The notes: generated by a model not told the origin, from the letters alone. DNA of 64,000 nt from Sipunculus nudus (GCA_026874595.1 CM049319.1:20881601-20945600), one strand, 5' to 3'; shown: positions 33,375 through 47,383, numbered from the stretch's first letter. Program-made: numbers and translations.

Positions 33375-36300
33375 CTATTCCAAACTTGTTTGGCTTTGAA
33401 AAGTCCATTGCCCCAGCACTTTTATGCAGGCACCCTCCACCAGCAACAGGGCGAGATGATGACATATATGTTCTAAGAGATATACTGGATGACATTTTGA
33501 TCGAGACTGGCCGCTACAAAATAAACAAACAGGACAAAATCCTTGTTGGACCTGATCACAAATTGGGAACCAACCTGTTGAAATTGGTCAAGCAAGAAGA
33601 AAAGTATGAACAGTTTCTGCCTGATTTCCCACTTCTTCATTTGCGAAAATCAAGGATCACCACTTTGTTTAGCGCATACAAGGATGCTGGCATTATTCAT
33701 ATGTTGAAATTCATGAGAGAAGATGACAGGGATGAATGGACAAAGCTTGTCTCGGCAACACATATTGATGTAGCAACAAGGAATGTGAAGCGCTTGTCTC
33801 AAGCTCTGCACCTGGCAGTCATTGTTCGATTTGCAACTACACTGGAGGGAGAAGAATTGGAAAAACTAAGAGAATCATTTGCAAGTGATGATCCTAGTAG
33901 TGTGGCAGACCAATGGGGAGAGAGATTAGAAGATTTTGTTAAACGCAGCTCAGCACAGAATTTTACCTTTGCCTTACATTGTGACATAATGCGCCACTGC
34001 GATGAGATACTGGCTATATCATTAGCTGAACGTTTAGGAGGGAAAGGTGGCTACACACTTTTGTTAGCTGCTGTGAAGTCCTCACTTGGCTTCTCATATC
34101 TCAATGGTGCAAGCTGTTATGCCCCTTTCTGCACCTTACTCCTCCATGAACATTACTCCAATGGCCCTTACCATCAACATATGAAAGAAACCTTGTTTGC
34201 CACACCCATTGGGAACAGTTCATTCAATTTTGCTGGTGACACGAAAAGAGAAATGGACCACCAGGACGTGCTTAGGGGGTTCCGTTCAGGATCAACCCTT
34301 CAGTCGGTCACATGTAGGATGTCTCTTTTAGATCCATTGAATGAGATACATGTACAACAGCTGAAACACAGAGGGGAGAAACGTGCATCCTTCCAAAAGA
34401 CAGAAGATGATTTAGGTTGGCGTCTGACCCAAAATGATGTGAATCACATCGTCCCTACTGCATCCCTTATCTTGCGAAGGGGTGGTTTGTCAACAGTGCC
34501 TTGTCAGTCTGTCTTCAATGTCTACATACAAGAAAAGAAATGTTTGTCTAAATCAGTTTTAGACAATCCCACCAAAGCAGCTGGAACCTATCTCATAAAA
34601 AAGTTTCTGATGAAAGAAAAACTGTTCAATATCACAGAAGATGACCTGAATGACCTAGACGAAACTGAATGTCCTGCAACTTTGAGAAACAGGGTAAGGA
34701 AAAGCAAAAGCACAACAGTGAAAAGGTCAACTGACAAGGTAACAATTGTAGACAAAACAGATGAACAGAAAGCAGAGGAAAAGAGGCAACAAATAGTTAA
34801 AAGAGAGACAAAGAAGATGGACCACATAAGTTCTAAAATGAACACTTGTCAGGCTTTAGTGAAGCCAGACTGTACCAAACCTAAAGTAAAAAAGTCCACC
34901 AGTGTTGTCAAGGCTTTAAAGTCTTTGATAAGTACTTGTACCATCAAGGCAAATGAAACCGACACAGGAAGTCTGATATTGACTGAACAAGAAAAAATAC
35001 CAGCCATTGTGTCTGAATATTCAACGTACGGGACAGTCGAATTTGCTGGTGTAAAATTCAAGGCACATGCCGCATCTGGCACCCAGTATTTGAAATTTGT
35101 TGAGTCAGCAGTGATCAACTCCACAAGAAAACAACTTCCAAAACTGAAAACCTTAGTCTTGTGTGAGGAGAAATATAAATTTACTCCTGATGACTTCAAA
35201 GCTGCTACTAGAGAACAAAGAAAAACAAAGAGGTCAGCTTCGATTTCCCATCTGAAAACATCTGATAGTATTTTAAGTGATGAAGTCTTCAACAAAAAGG
35301 CCATCCTAGAAACAGCAGAAGGGAAGAGCCTGATCAGCACATACGTTGCTGCAAATGCCACAAATTTGAAAATACCAGCTGATCTAACTTTGGTCATTGA
35401 CAGCGAATACTACCTGGAAGGGTGCTCCTGCCAATTAGATGTTTGCATCTGTCATCTTTACACTGTACCTGTCAAGTGCAACTTTGTGCAAAATGGAACT
35501 CCTCCATCTATTCAAAGGCTTGAATATGTCAAGCAAAGGAAGGGTGAGGCAGAACTTGCCCAAGTTGACTGGTTGTCGCAATGTCATTCTCAGCTTGGAC
35601 AGAATGACAGCTGTGTGAGCATTGTCACCTCTGGTGACATAGATGCTGTGCCCATTCATTTGTTTGCCATCAGTAGGTTGTGGCCTAGGAGACAAGATGG
35701 AAAATTTTGTAACTCTGTCTTTGTACTGTTGCAGAAACCAAAGAGAATATGGGACATTTATAACATCACCGGTATACTGGAGTTTCTTGAAAACTATCTG
35801 CAAGACCCCCAGATTGGTGTGAAAGTTGCAGTCACACTCTGTATGGGTGGAAATGATTTCCTGCCCAAATTCTATGGGATATCCCATGAAAAAATGCTGC
35901 TCCAGGTGATACAGAATGACCATTTCAAAGAAAATTTGATCTGTACGAGTCGTGACAAAGTCAGCCTTGATCCCGGTGTTTTCATAGACCTTATCAAACA
36001 CTTATATTGCCCAAAAAGGAAACAGCCACAAGACATGGATTTTGATGAGGTGAGGAAATTAACTATTATGACACAAAATACAGGAGAGTATAGAAACCCA
36101 CAGATGTGGCTTCCACCAATGAGCTGTCTCACTCAAGTTACCAAACTAGTGGAGCTTCAAATTGAATACCTGGAGACTGTTGGCTGTCATGATGCTTCAC
36201 TTCCCGATTTTCTAGGCAAAGGTTGTCTTAAGAAAACAAGTGCAGGAAAAATTGAATATGACTTTGGGTCCGAGTCGTACAAAATTCTCAGCCAAGATCA

Positions 36301-36469
36301 ACAAGAGCCAAGTTCAATAAATACAACACAAAAGACATTTTTAATTCCACAGGTGGTATCCAGTCAGGTCAAGAGAAAAGCTCCTGTCACTCCACAAAAG
36401 GGCACAAGAAGAAAAAGAATTTTGACATCTACACCAAAATATAAATTAAAACATGATGATAACTCTTAA
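33375..36469 (+). CDS. Large C-terminal transposon exon with XPG/FEN-like nuclease, copy B
   Basis: Open over about 1,031 codons. First third: ADQWGERLEDFVKRS, then GGKGGYTLLLAAVKSSLGF, then FNFAGDTKREMDHQDVLRGF, a conserved-looking region that may be the transposase C-terminal core but which I cannot assign. Middle: a Lys/Glu-rich linker (about 34690-34850). Last third from about 35370: the nuclease, with first aspartate in VIDSEYY, GEAELAQ, SGDIDAVP, and VTLCMGGNDFLP followed by GISHEKMLLQVI, matching the order of acidic clusters and helix-hairpin entry in FEN1/XPG. Tail basic. It ends at TAA 36467-36469, where this copy alone reads TCTTAA. Expression would require splicing and an uninterrupted 5' part, which is lacking. 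Confidence 0.65.
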
Positions 36470-37754
36470 TTAGACTTTCATGATGATCAGATTGACCTTA
36501 TGGGATCATTCAAGGTCAACTTTTATTGCATAAAAAGCTCATATTGTATATACCACTCCCTACTGCAGATAAACTATGCCAACAGCATTGAACAGACACA
36601 AGATTGAAAAGGGATACTATGATAAAGATGTTCAACATGCCCAATGACACTCCAGACAGAAGTAAACATATCAAAGCCAGAAAGCAGTTTGCAATCGGCT
36701 GCATGGTTTCACAGAAGTGAAACGTAGCAGTAGAAGTAATTATAGATTTTTTTCCTAACACAACAAATGAAATTAATCTTACAATCAATTTTGTCATAAT
36801 ATGTTGAATTTATTATTATTAGCTTGGGGGCTTATCATGATTGATATTAAAATGACACCTACTTATCATATTCATGAATATATTAAGTACACTGTATGTA
36901 ATGGGTGTACTGAAATTGTGACTGAAATGTCTTTTTCAATATGCACTCGCCTGGTTTGTATTTAGTTATCAGATTTAAAAAAAAACTGTAAAACAGATAA
37001 GTTGTGTTGTAAAAATATTTGTTTCTCAGGAATTTTCCCAGAAAAGGGTTTCCGCGTGCAATGTTCTATTCACAATTTTGCTGGCAGAAAACTATTGGAA
37101 GTTAAAAATCAGGTTATCAGATTACATTCTGTCTGTAAAAATAAAACTATGACCATTTAAATCTAAATAGTAATTCCTTATATTACTTCTAGAAATATGG
37201 TGATTTGAACCTAGTGAAAAGTTAGTAATGTCTGCAAATTAACTGTTCGTGATTGTGGCAATATAAAAAAAAACTTATTCTAAAGCCATAAGAATTTTAG
37301 TGCAGATGTTAAGAGGCCTATTTGGTTTGTGTGGTGCCTATGTGACAAAACAACCACCAAACAAAATAGAACAAACGTGTTTCGTTTGACAGATCCCATT
37401 TGATAATATGAATTAAGCACAAAAGTGAGTTTATTATAGCATTACAGTTCATATTTACACTTTAAAACAAGAGAGTTATAAATACATAAGTACATGTATT
37501 TAATATTGATTTTGTGTTTTATCTGTATTTTATAAGAGGAATATACTGAAGGTTTGATTGCTGCCACACAATTATATTTTAACAGTTTTGCTCTTTGCAT
37601 GTATGTCAAATAAATAGGCCTGCTGTATTTTGCATCTTTATTATTACATTTTTTTTTTGTTAAAAAATGCACTAATTTATATTTTGTACTCTTATTATTT
37701 TTTCTATTATTATTTTGCAACTAGAATTAAGCTATATTCTGTAGCATTATACTG
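36470..37754. other. AT-rich 3' region of copy B, non-coding
   Basis: Same as 1106-2390; nothing coding supported. Confidence 0.6.
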
Positions 37755-37940
37755 CACTGTGTAAATATGATAGCAGCACGTAAATCTGCTGAACCCCACA
37801 GACCAGGGCAAACACTTTATCAGGGCAATTAATCAACCCCGGGCTCCATGCATGACAGTCTGCTGTAACCTGACCCCCAGCTCAAGTTGAGCTGGTATTC
37901 TGGACAAATGTGCTGGACTGCACATGCCCCGCTGATTATA

Positions 37941-38234
37941 ACGGGCTATTATCTAAGTCTAGGCTGGCCGATGAGCGTGTCTCTGCCCAACAGGCTGCGG
38001 TCGCCCCGGGCTAGTGGTCGTGATACGGCTAATTAATTACGGGCTATTATCTAAGTCCAGGCTGGCCGATGAGCGTGTCTCTGCCCAACAGGCTGCGGTC
38101 GCCCCGGGCTAGTGGTCGTGATACGGCTAATTAATTACGGGCCATTATCTAAGTCCAAGCTGGGCGATGAGCGTGTCATCTGCTCAACGGGCCGCGGTCG
38201 CCACGGGCCAGTGGTCGTGATACGGGGGCTCATT
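37941..38234 (+). repeat. 98-bp tandem repeat, three copies
   Basis: Starts at 37941, 38039 and 38137. The first two copies are nearly identical, indicating a recent gain relative to the two-copy state in the other units. Confidence 0.85.
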
Positions 38235-38398
38235 TGAAGATCGGGACCAAAAAAAGGTGGTCGTTGGTCGTGATAGCGGGGTGGTCGTGTTAACGAAGTT
38301 TTTTTATATGATAATTTATATTAGACAATTCTGGGACCAAGAAAAGTGGTCGTGTTAGCGGAGTGGTCATGTTAACGGGGTGGTCGTCTTGCGGGAGT

Positions 38399-38402
<4 letters not shown>

Positions 38403-38464
<62 letters not shown>
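38403..38464. repeat. TA microsatellite, unit 3
   Basis: Pure TA run after the outer terminus. Confidence 0.9.
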
Positions 38465-38469
<5 letters not shown>

Positions 38470-38489
38470 GACTTAAATTAAGGAATGGT

Positions 38490-38696
38490 GTGACTGGAGT
38501 AGCCCTTGGAAGTTTTAAATCCTATCTCTCAGACCGTACACAATCCGTCCTGGTTGGGTTTGAGACGTCAGATAGCGTACGTACCACTCAAATATGGAGT
38601 ACCAATGATGTTTGTGTTGGGTTCAATTCATTTTACATTTATCCCATATTTGCTGGTGACGGAGAGGTTTTCCTGATGAAGCGGTTGTTCGATTAA
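38490..38696 (+). pseudogene. Reverse transcriptase fragment, unit 3
   Basis: Translation identical to that at 3026; inverted partner at 39160-39271. Confidence 0.6.
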
Positions 38697-39032
38697 AGTA
38701 TTGGTTCATTTAAGGCGGGACAATACAGATGCCCACGTAGATATTCAAACAAACATGTAAAACAATATTTTTTGAATTTTGTGTGCAGGCCAATAACTTC
38801 CACTAGACCCATAAATGTATAGTAGGAACGATAATGGCATCAGTAGGTTTTCATTAGATTTACACCAGCAAATATTCAATATACCTTGTATGATAAGGAG
38901 GAGAGATGAGGTGAGAAATAATAAACAAGGATGTGTGGTGAATATAACTTCTTAAAGGTAGTAAACATTTCAGGTCCCGCTGGGAAATGGTACACGCGCG
39001 TATATGTACATATACGCGCGTATACGCGTATA

Positions 39033-39090
<58 letters not shown>

Positions 39091-41375
39091 TTATATATAT
39101 ATATATATAGCATATAGATGATAGCTCATGTTGTGTGTTCTGATTATATCACCAAAATAAAATGAATTGAACCCAAAACAAACCCCTTTGGTACTCCATA
39201 TTTCGGTGGTACGTACGCTATCTGACGTCTCAAACCTAACCAGGACGGATTTTGTACGGTCTGAAAGATGTATTTAGTTAATAATCATTTGTGTGGATCC
39301 ATGATTCATTTACTCAAGTTAATCTGTTGTCTTATTAGATTAAGATTGAAGGTCCAAGGAGAATGATCTCTGTCTACCTATATTTTAGTCTCCACAGTCG
39401 GGCGCCAATTGAAAAGTGTGAATTTTTTAATCAATGTACACATCAGTTCCCAAAAGTGACCTCCAATGGAGTAATGAGGCATAAGCCTTATTCCTTAGAA
39501 TGAACCCAAACCTTAACCTGCATAATATTTTAGTAATTTATTACAATAAATATCTGACTTTTTATATTTTTTTACAATACTAAAACCCATTGATGACGTC
39601 CAAAGTCATTGTATACATGGTCACATGCTCCAACAACTACTTTAAAAAGCTCCAGATTAGTTGTTTAGTGTCATAAATATGCTAAAAAATGTTACTGTCA
39701 GTGTGAGGCTACCAACCTATAACAGTTGTCATGTCACGTGGCCACGTGGTTCGTAAAAATCAGAAGATTGCAAAATATGCAATCTTTCAGGCTGATACGT
39801 CAAACCACTCCTGAGATATGAATGATATTTGCCAAGACATGAATGGAGGTAACGCAAAACGGGTGTAGTTGTCACCTCCAGTACTGTATTAAAAAAGTAT
39901 CCAACAGCTATGGACATGAAAATTACCAGCCGATACGATACACTTACTTTGTTATGTGCATGGGTGAATACTATGAAAGCGCGATTGTAGGTGGCGCCTA
40001 AGGTCTTCTGTACGACAGAGCTATTCAGGATGGATGTACATATCAAGCAACTCATGTGTTATATGTGTCTACCAAACTAAATGCACGACTGGACCTCAGA
40101 CAAAAACGATTGTAGGTTGCGCGATCAGTGTACGTGAAAAAAAAAACTATTTTCAATTAATATGAAAATTTCGAACCACTCCTGATGAACGTTAATCGAT
40201 GAATTCTTCAAAAAAATTAATGTAGGTGGCGCCATCTATCTTGTGTTCGAGAAAGCCGTCACCACCCTGCAAACTTTGAAATGTTCAGATATTTGTGATT
40301 TTCACCCAAAACAGACGCATGGATGAACGCAACGGATAAACGATTGTAGGAAGTGCTACCAGATAAATAAGATCTTTGACATGCAAAATTTCAGGAAAAC
40401 ACATCAAACGGATTCTGATAAATGAAAACAGATGCATGCATGGATATCATGAAAAAAAAACGGTTATATTAGGCGCCACCTAACTTCGTCACCGAAAAGG
40501 TACCCCTGTGACCCTATAAAGATTATTCCGTCCAGCGGTTACATAGATCTTCGTTAACGAACGCCGCTGAAAACAAAGATGGAAGGGATTGATTTAAATA
40601 AGACAAATATTTCTCAGTTTTGTTCAGTGATGGAAAAGGTTTATATAAAATATTTTTGTACATGAGGAAATATTAAAGGTTTTTCTTTTTACTTAACGAA
40701 AATGATACCGTAATCCATGGTAAACCGTTTCATGAAGATCAGTTTTGCTAAAGGAAGATCCACTGTAAATTAGTTTATTCTGAAGATGTACGGAGTATAC
40801 TGTAATAATACCATTATCCCTCCCTCATCTGTAAAGTAGGTTTTTGTTTATTCTTTTTTCATTTTGTTAATTAGCATTTCAAAATAACACTAAACACATT
40901 TGATTTTCCCTGTGCTAAGGTTCATGAATTTACAAAATCGTCCAGTACAACAATGATAACGGCTGGTATCATAATCAGGTTAGGACAACATTTCATTAAA
41001 ACCGAAAATGATCACGGAGGCCCACGTCTATTCTTCCCTTTGTAAAATGAAGTAATTTGATCCTAGTGTTCTTGGTTGATAAGTGTTTATAAGATTTTTA
41101 GTTTTATTACTTATCCCATAATTTAGTTATAAAGCTAGATTCCATCTAAACGTCGATTCGTTTTGTGAAGCAGGCATTCCGCATGCCGGATGCGTACGTA
41201 TGGAATTCTACATTATTTGTTCAGTCAATATCGATTTTATCCGCATGCCGGATCCAAACATTATGGAATGTTAGTTAACTTTCACGTATTTTCAGATCGC
41301 GCACTTAATGCCAGTCTAGACAGAGAGGAAAACACGAGAAGAGAGCGGGTTCATTTGTCATAGGATTAGCCTAGA

Positions 41376-41378
<3 letters not shown>

Positions 41379-41435
<57 letters not shown>

Positions 41436-41494
41436 ATATATATATATATATATACATATACATATTCATATATATACATATATATATATATATA
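41379..41494. repeat. TC/TA microsatellite, unit 3 left arm
   Basis: About 25 TC repeats before the TA part. Confidence 0.85.
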
Positions 41495-41844
41495 AGGAGA
41501 CAGTATATACATGTATCATTACATGCGAAGTTAGGTATTATCCTTATTCAGATATTAAAAATATATGCAAAAACAGCTCCTCCACAAGTATAGATGACCT
41601 TTTATTCATGTGTGCTGTGAATAAGTGGCAAGTGTCTCTCAACTAGCCTCTGTTACTCATATATTCCCTCATATCACAATGTGCTCTTTGTTGTTGTAAT
41701 ATAACATTACATGTGACATTTAAATATACATATCTGAGACACATGAAAAAATACATTATTACCCAAACGCCTTTCTCAGTTTGAATGTTCTGCAATGTGA
41801 ACACTTTAACGATATGCACTGTTAAAAAAAAAAATTTAGCGTTT

Positions 41845-42837
41845 TTATGGCCAGTCAAATCTTCTGTTGAGCAATGCGTATAATTTCTCATTGAAAGGAT
41901 GATAGTAAGCTCTCATCTGCTTTAGAAGACTTTCATTGACAGTAGCATGTTTTACTCCTTTCAGTGCTCCCATACACTTTTCCTCGCCGTCCTTCCTATA
42001 GCAATAAAACCCCTTTTCCTCACTGTAAAATATCATACTTGAGTCAAACCTGCGAGGAATGTCCAGAAACTCTTCGACTTTCGCTAGTTCCACCAGCGGG
42101 TTTTTAACGAACAGGGCAGAATCTAATATCAGAAACTGATTCATGGGGAAATACTTAAAATAAGGCAGGAAACAAAGGTAGTAAATACCGAATTTGATTA
42201 TTTCCGTGTTGAGATTGAGGTGTGTCCGATTATCCTGGTAACATATAGCGTCTTCTATAGTTTTATTTCTCCAGTATGGGCGGGCCGCACGCCACATTGA
42301 AAAATGTGATATGGCTCTTTGGACTGGATCCCTTAATATTAAAATTAGTTTAATATTTGGAGTTACCGCATGTAGTTTTTGCGCATTAGCATAGGAGCCA
42401 TCCCCACAAAACCCTCCGGCAGCTGTCATTGTTATCTGGTCTTCTCGTGACAGAGGCATGAGAGACCGGTACCAGTCTATGCCTTTAGTCACTGCGTCTC
42501 GGTAGGTATGAAAGCCGATTGGTGCCTGTACAATGTTAGGATGGAGTCTTAGAAAGGTTTCCATAGTTTGAGTTCCTCCTTTCATTGCTCCTAAGACATG
42601 TGCTTGAGGAAGACGTTTCATCAATGTAGATTTAGATGCATAATGTAATGACGTGTTTGGAGACGAGGAAATTTCTTCTTGAACAACTTTTTCTCCGCCT
42701 TTACGAGCCGATATAGCTTCTTTTATTCCTGTTGCACTTCTAACCAGTGATGGATACGTTTCTTCATACATAAATAGCCAGAGGACCAAACAAAATACGC
42801 TTACCAGAACACACAGTCTATACGGTCTCTGAACCAT
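41845..42837 (-). CDS. HS3ST-like sulfotransferase, unit 3 copy
   Basis: 330 codons, open. Both PAPS-binding motifs are in the consensus form (RDPVQRAISHFS). Its private change is Gln206 to His in NRTHLNLN, next to the third glycosylation sequon, which stays intact. The GFHTYRD and FCGDGSYAN departures from the classical 3-O-sulfotransferase catalytic residues are present, so they are properties of the gene and not a lesion in one copy. Confidence 0.82.
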   Translation of the reverse strand: MVQRPYRLCVLVSVFCLVLWLFMYEETYPSLVRSATGIKEAISARKGGEKVVQEEISSSPNTSLHYASKSTLMKRLPQAHVLGAMKGGTQTMETFLRLHPNIVQAPIGFHTYRDAVTKGIDWYRSLMPLSREDQITMTAAGGFCGDGSYANAQKLHAVTPNIKLILILRDPVQRAISHFSMWRAARPYWRNKTIEDAICYQDNRTHLNLNTEIIKFGIYYLCFLPYFKYFPMNQFLILDSALFVKNPLVELAKVEEFLDIPRRFDSSMIFYSEEKGFYCYRKDGEEKCMGALKGVKHATVNESLLKQMRAYYHPFNEKLYALLNRRFDWP

Positions 42838-43467
42838 TATGGCTGCCCTTTCGCAACGATGACCAAAGATGATATTGTCAGTCTTCGTACCAGGAATATA
42901 GGAACATAATATGTATATACGTCAATACATATATCATATATAAGGTTTCGCTTGCTCTTGTTTCGATATATGATGCTACTAAAAAGAAACAGCACCTTCA
43001 TGAATTTAGTGGTTTATAGCCATTGTGAAGTTTAAGTTTGGCTCTTAAATCAATATCTTTATTTATTACAGCCATTCACGTGTAGACAACATTATTCGAT
43101 TTCTGTCTGCCTGTGTACATGTGTATCTGCAAGAGCTAGTACATAGTAATGACAGAGACCAGGAAATAGAATAAACGAATCTTTTAATAAGTTCACCCTA
43201 CCTAGTGTACAATAATGCCCTACTATATTAGTAAAATTACGAAGTTATATGAGCATATCCGGAGCGCTTACATTCGTTTCACTCTGGTGCATCTTCGGGC
43301 GGGGATAGGGGAAGTACTATCTGAGAATCCATAATTAAAAAAAGTGTGGACAGTATTTGCATGAAAGTTCAATTTGACTGTTGACTATCACTCAGGTACC
43401 CTTACGCCACGTAAGTAAAGAAAATTATGATGTTCTGTGATTACAGCTTAAATTATAACAAACTACC

Positions 43468-43560
43468 CACAGACGAAGTGGGCGGGACTGCTGGAGGAGG
43501 AATCCCCCTGCCCCGTGTGGACATTTATTAAAATACATACAATAAATTGTCATTTCTGTT
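43468..43560. other. Spacer at palindrome centre, unit 3
   Basis: 93 bp, as in unit 2. Confidence 0.8.
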
Positions 43561-43992
43561 GGTAGTTTGTTATAATATAAGCTCTAATCACAGAACATAA
43601 TTACTTGCTTTAATATACGAAGCTTAAGGGTAACTGAGTGATAGTCAACAGTCAAATTGAATTTTCTTGGAAATACTGTCGACATTTTTTTTTACCCATG
43701 AATGCTCAGATCTCACTTACCCATCCCCCACTCGAAGTAACGGTACTTGACTACCTGATTGACAAACCAGATTTAAAAGAATGTAAGCGCTCCGGATATG
43801 CTAACTTTACTTCATAATTTTCGTACTACTAGAGTAGAGCGTTATTGTAAACTAGGTTGGGGGCGTATTAAAAGATACGTTTATTCTATGTCCTGGCCTC
43901 TGCCATTTCTATGTACTTGCGCTTGCAGATACATATACACACAGGCGGACAAACAGAAAGACAGAAAACGCCGTTATATTGTTCTATACACG

Positions 43993-44391
43993 TTACCAGG
44001 AGAACCGGACACAGCTTAATCTGAACACTGAAATAAGCAAACACGGTATTTACTACCTATGTTTCCTGCCTCATTTCAAGTATTTCCCCATTAATCATTT
44101 CCTGATATTGGATTCTGCTCTATTCGTTAAAAACCCGCTTGTAAACTAGCTTTAGTCGAAGAGTTTCTGGGTATTCTTCGCAGGATTGACTCTTGTCTGA
44201 TATTTTACAGTGAGGGAAAGGGGTTTTATTGCTACAGAAAGGACGGCGAGGAAAAGTGTATGGGAGCTCTGAAAGGGGTAAAACATGCTATCTCCATGAG
44301 AGTCTTCTCAAGCAGATGAGAGCCTACTAACGTCCTTACAATTAGATATTATACGCATGCATTGCTAAACAGAATATTTGACTGGCCCTAG
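43993..44391 (+). pseudogene. Broken 3' half of sulfotransferase, unit 3 right arm
   Basis: Same remnant, with an extra small deletion near 44290 that is also in unit 4. Confidence 0.85.
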
Positions 44392-44735
44392 AACCGCTAC
44401 GTTGCCTTTTTTTTCAACAGTGCATATCGTAAAAGTGTTCACATTGCAGAAAATTCAAACTGTGAAAGTCGTTTGGGTAATAATGTGTTATTTCATGTAT
44501 CTCAGATATGTATATTCAAATGTCACATGTAATGTTATATTACAAGAAGAAAGAGTACATGGTAATATGAGGGAATATATGAGTAACAGAGACTGGTTGA
44601 GAGACGCCATTTATTCTCAGCACAGATGAATAAAAAAGTTCATCTATAATTTGTGGAGGAGCTGTTTTTACCTATATTTTTAATATCTGAATAATGACTA
44701 TACTTAACTCCGTATGTAATGAAATATGTATATAC

Positions 44736-44746
44736 TCTCTCTCTCT

Positions 44747-44817
<71 letters not shown>
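44736..44817. repeat. TC/TA microsatellite, unit 3 right arm
   Basis: Expanded TA run. Confidence 0.85.
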
Positions 44818-46823
44818 CACTCTAGGCCAATTCTATAACATATAAATCCGTTTTCTTTTCGCTTTTTCTCTCTCTCTCTGTCTAGACTGGTAATGTGTGT
44901 GCGATCCGAAAATATGTTAAAGTTAACTAAAATTCCATATGCACAGAACGTGGAACCGGCAGGCGGATATAATCGAAATTTAAAATAATGTAAGATCCCA
45001 TATACACGGATCCGGCATGCGGAATGGTTGCTGCACAAAACGAATCGACATGCTGGTGGATTCTTAGCTTTATAACCAAATTATTGGATTAATAAATAAT
45101 ACTAAAAATCTTAAAATAAAACACTAATCAGCCAAGCACACTGGATCAAATTACTTCATTATAGAAAGGCAAGAATAGATGAAGGCTTTCAAGGTCATTT
45201 TTGGGTTTTCAATGAAATGTTTTCCTGGCCTCATAATACCAGCCGTTATCATTTTTGTACTGGAGGATTTTGTTAATTTAGGTACCTTAGCACAGGGAAA
45301 ATCAAGGTGTTTACTGTTATTTTTAAAATTCTAATAACAAAAATAAAAAAATAAACAAGAACCTACTTTACAGATGAGGGAGGGATAATGGTTATATTAC
45401 AGTATACTCCGTACATCTTCAGAATAAACTAGTTTCCAGTGAATCTTCCTTCAGCAAAACGCCTCTAGTCACAAAAATGATCTTTATAAAACCGTTACCA
45501 TGCATTATGGTATCATTTTCGATAGGTCAAAACAAAAACCTTTAAAATTTCCTCATGTACCAAAATATTTTATACTCACCTTTTTCATCAGTGAACAATA
45601 CTGAATTAAATTAAATCTAATTAAAATCAATCCATTTCATTTTTGTTTTCAGCGGCGTTCGTTAACGAAGATCTCCTCTTCAACCGCTGGACGGAATTTT
45701 CCAAAACTTTGTATCTTGATAGAGTCACATGGGAACCTTTTCCTTGATGAAGATAGGTGGCGCCACATATAACATTTCTTTGCGTGATATCAATTCATGC
45801 GTCTGTTCTTATTTTTCAGAATCGGTTTGATGTCGGTTTGATGTCTTCCTGAAATTCTGCATGTCATAGATCTTATTTATCTGGTAGCGCCTCTAACAAT
45901 CGTTTATGCGTTCCGTTCATCCGTGCGTCTGTTTTGGGTAAAAATCACATATATCTCAGGATCTTAAAGTTTGCAGTCTTTGACAGCTTCCTCATACACA
46001 AGTGGCGTCACCTACAATCATTTCTTGAAAAATTCATCAATAAACACAAATCAGGAGTGGTTCGAAGTATCGGCCTGAAATTTTCATATCCATAGAACAT
46101 GTTTTTTTTTCTCAAGTACAGTTCCCGCATAACCTACGATCGTGTTTGTCTGATGTCCAGTCGTGCATCTAGTTTGGTGAAACACACATAGCTTTAAGAT
46201 ACTTTTAATATACAATACTGAAGGCGCCAACTACACCCGTTTTGCGTTACCTCCATTCATGTCTTGGTAAATACCATTCATATCTCAGGAGTGGTTTGAC
46301 GTATCAGCCTGAAAGATTGTATATTTTACAACCTTCTGATTTGTCCGAACCACGTGGCCACGTGACATGACAACTGTCATAGGCTGGAAGCCTTTGTTTA
46401 ACAGAAACATTTTTTTAGAATATAATGACACGAACTAAACAACCAATCTGGAGCTTTTTAAAGAAGTTATTTGAGCATGTGTCCATGCATACAATGACTT
46501 TGACTTTCATCAATGGGTTTGAGTATTGTACAAAAAATAAATAAAAAAATCAGATATTTATTGTTATGAATTACTAACATATTACACACGTTATGGTTTG
46601 GTTTCATTCTAAGGAATAAGGCTTATACCCCATTACTCCATTGCAGCTCACTTTTGGAAACTGATATGTATATTGATTAAAACATTCACACTTTTCAATT
46701 TGCGCCTGACTGTGGAAACTTAAGTATAGGTAGACAGAGATCTTTTTCTTGGACCTTCAATCTTAATCTTATAAGACAACAGATTAACTTGAGTAAAAGA
46801 ATCATGGATCAACACAAATTAAC

Positions 46824-46826
<3 letters not shown>

Positions 46827-46865
<39 letters not shown>
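46827..46865. repeat. TA microsatellite before outer transposon, unit 3
   Basis: TA run ending at CAGTAAAACC. Confidence 0.9.
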
Positions 46866-46868
<3 letters not shown>

Positions 46869-47160
46869 TAAAACCCCGCTAACGCGACCACCTGCGGGAC
46901 CAGGCAAAGGGGTCTTGTTGGCGGGATGGTCGTGTTAGCGGGATACTTGTCTGCCAATATAAATGCAGTCGATAATGATGGTATATCAAGTAAATGTTAA
47001 TATGCTGTCCCTGTTTAATTCAAAATTTAAAATATAAAGAAAAATAAATAACAAACATGATTCAGAAGTTTTATTCACATAGAAATAAATCACACAAATG
47101 AAACAAATAGATTGACTAAGCCATTAAACAAGTCAATGGGCATTGTATAAAATGTACAAT

Positions 47161-47383
47161 CTACACTCGTCCAAAATATGCCACCAGAGTTGACTGTGTC
47201 TTCAACCTGACAGTTCCTTTCAGTGCTTCAGTTTGCAGCTTTTCCTCAAGTTGACTCATGGACTGCCATAAATCAGGACAGGACTCCTGGCAGAATGCTT
47301 TCAGTATAGTTTGGCTAACAAGTTGGGCGGCAATATAAACAAGCCTAACTATGGCTGGGCAAATGAAAGCGGGCTTTCCCACA
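47161..47383 (-). pseudogene. Possible transposase remnant of outer element, third copy
   Basis: Open and the same in translation as the other two. Confidence 0.3.

Larger units (their letters stand above)
17663..35363. repeat. Tandem macrorepeat unit 2 (17,701 bp)
   Basis: Same order and orientation of parts as unit 1. Distinguishing marks are two amino-acid changes around the sulfotransferase 3'-phosphate-binding motif, a 1-bp deletion in the first transposon reading frame near 31280, and a longer TA tract before 29029. Confidence 0.95.
29547..37920 (+). mobile_element. Inner Academ-like transposon, copy B
   Basis: 8,374 bp; termini 29547-29712 and 37755-37920; CACA at 29543-29546 and 37921-37924. 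The nuclease-bearing exon is intact. The N-terminal frame has a private 1-bp deletion. The roughly 300-bp duplication is present. Confidence 0.65.
29029..38403. mobile_element. Outer transposon with nested insertion, second full copy
   Basis: Termini as for the first copy. The longer right side reflects a third 98-bp repeat. The minus-strand remnant frame is at 29324-29546. Confidence 0.6.
39272..43467. repeat. Left arm of giant palindrome, unit 3
   Basis: As at 3802. The TC/TA tract (41379-41494) is the longest of the left arms. Confidence 0.85.
43561..46826. repeat. Right arm of giant palindrome, unit 3
   Basis: Same structure as in units 1 and 2. A private two-base loss (GCTATCTCC for GCTACTGTCC) shared with unit 4 lies in the sulfotransferase remnant. 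Confidence 0.85.
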
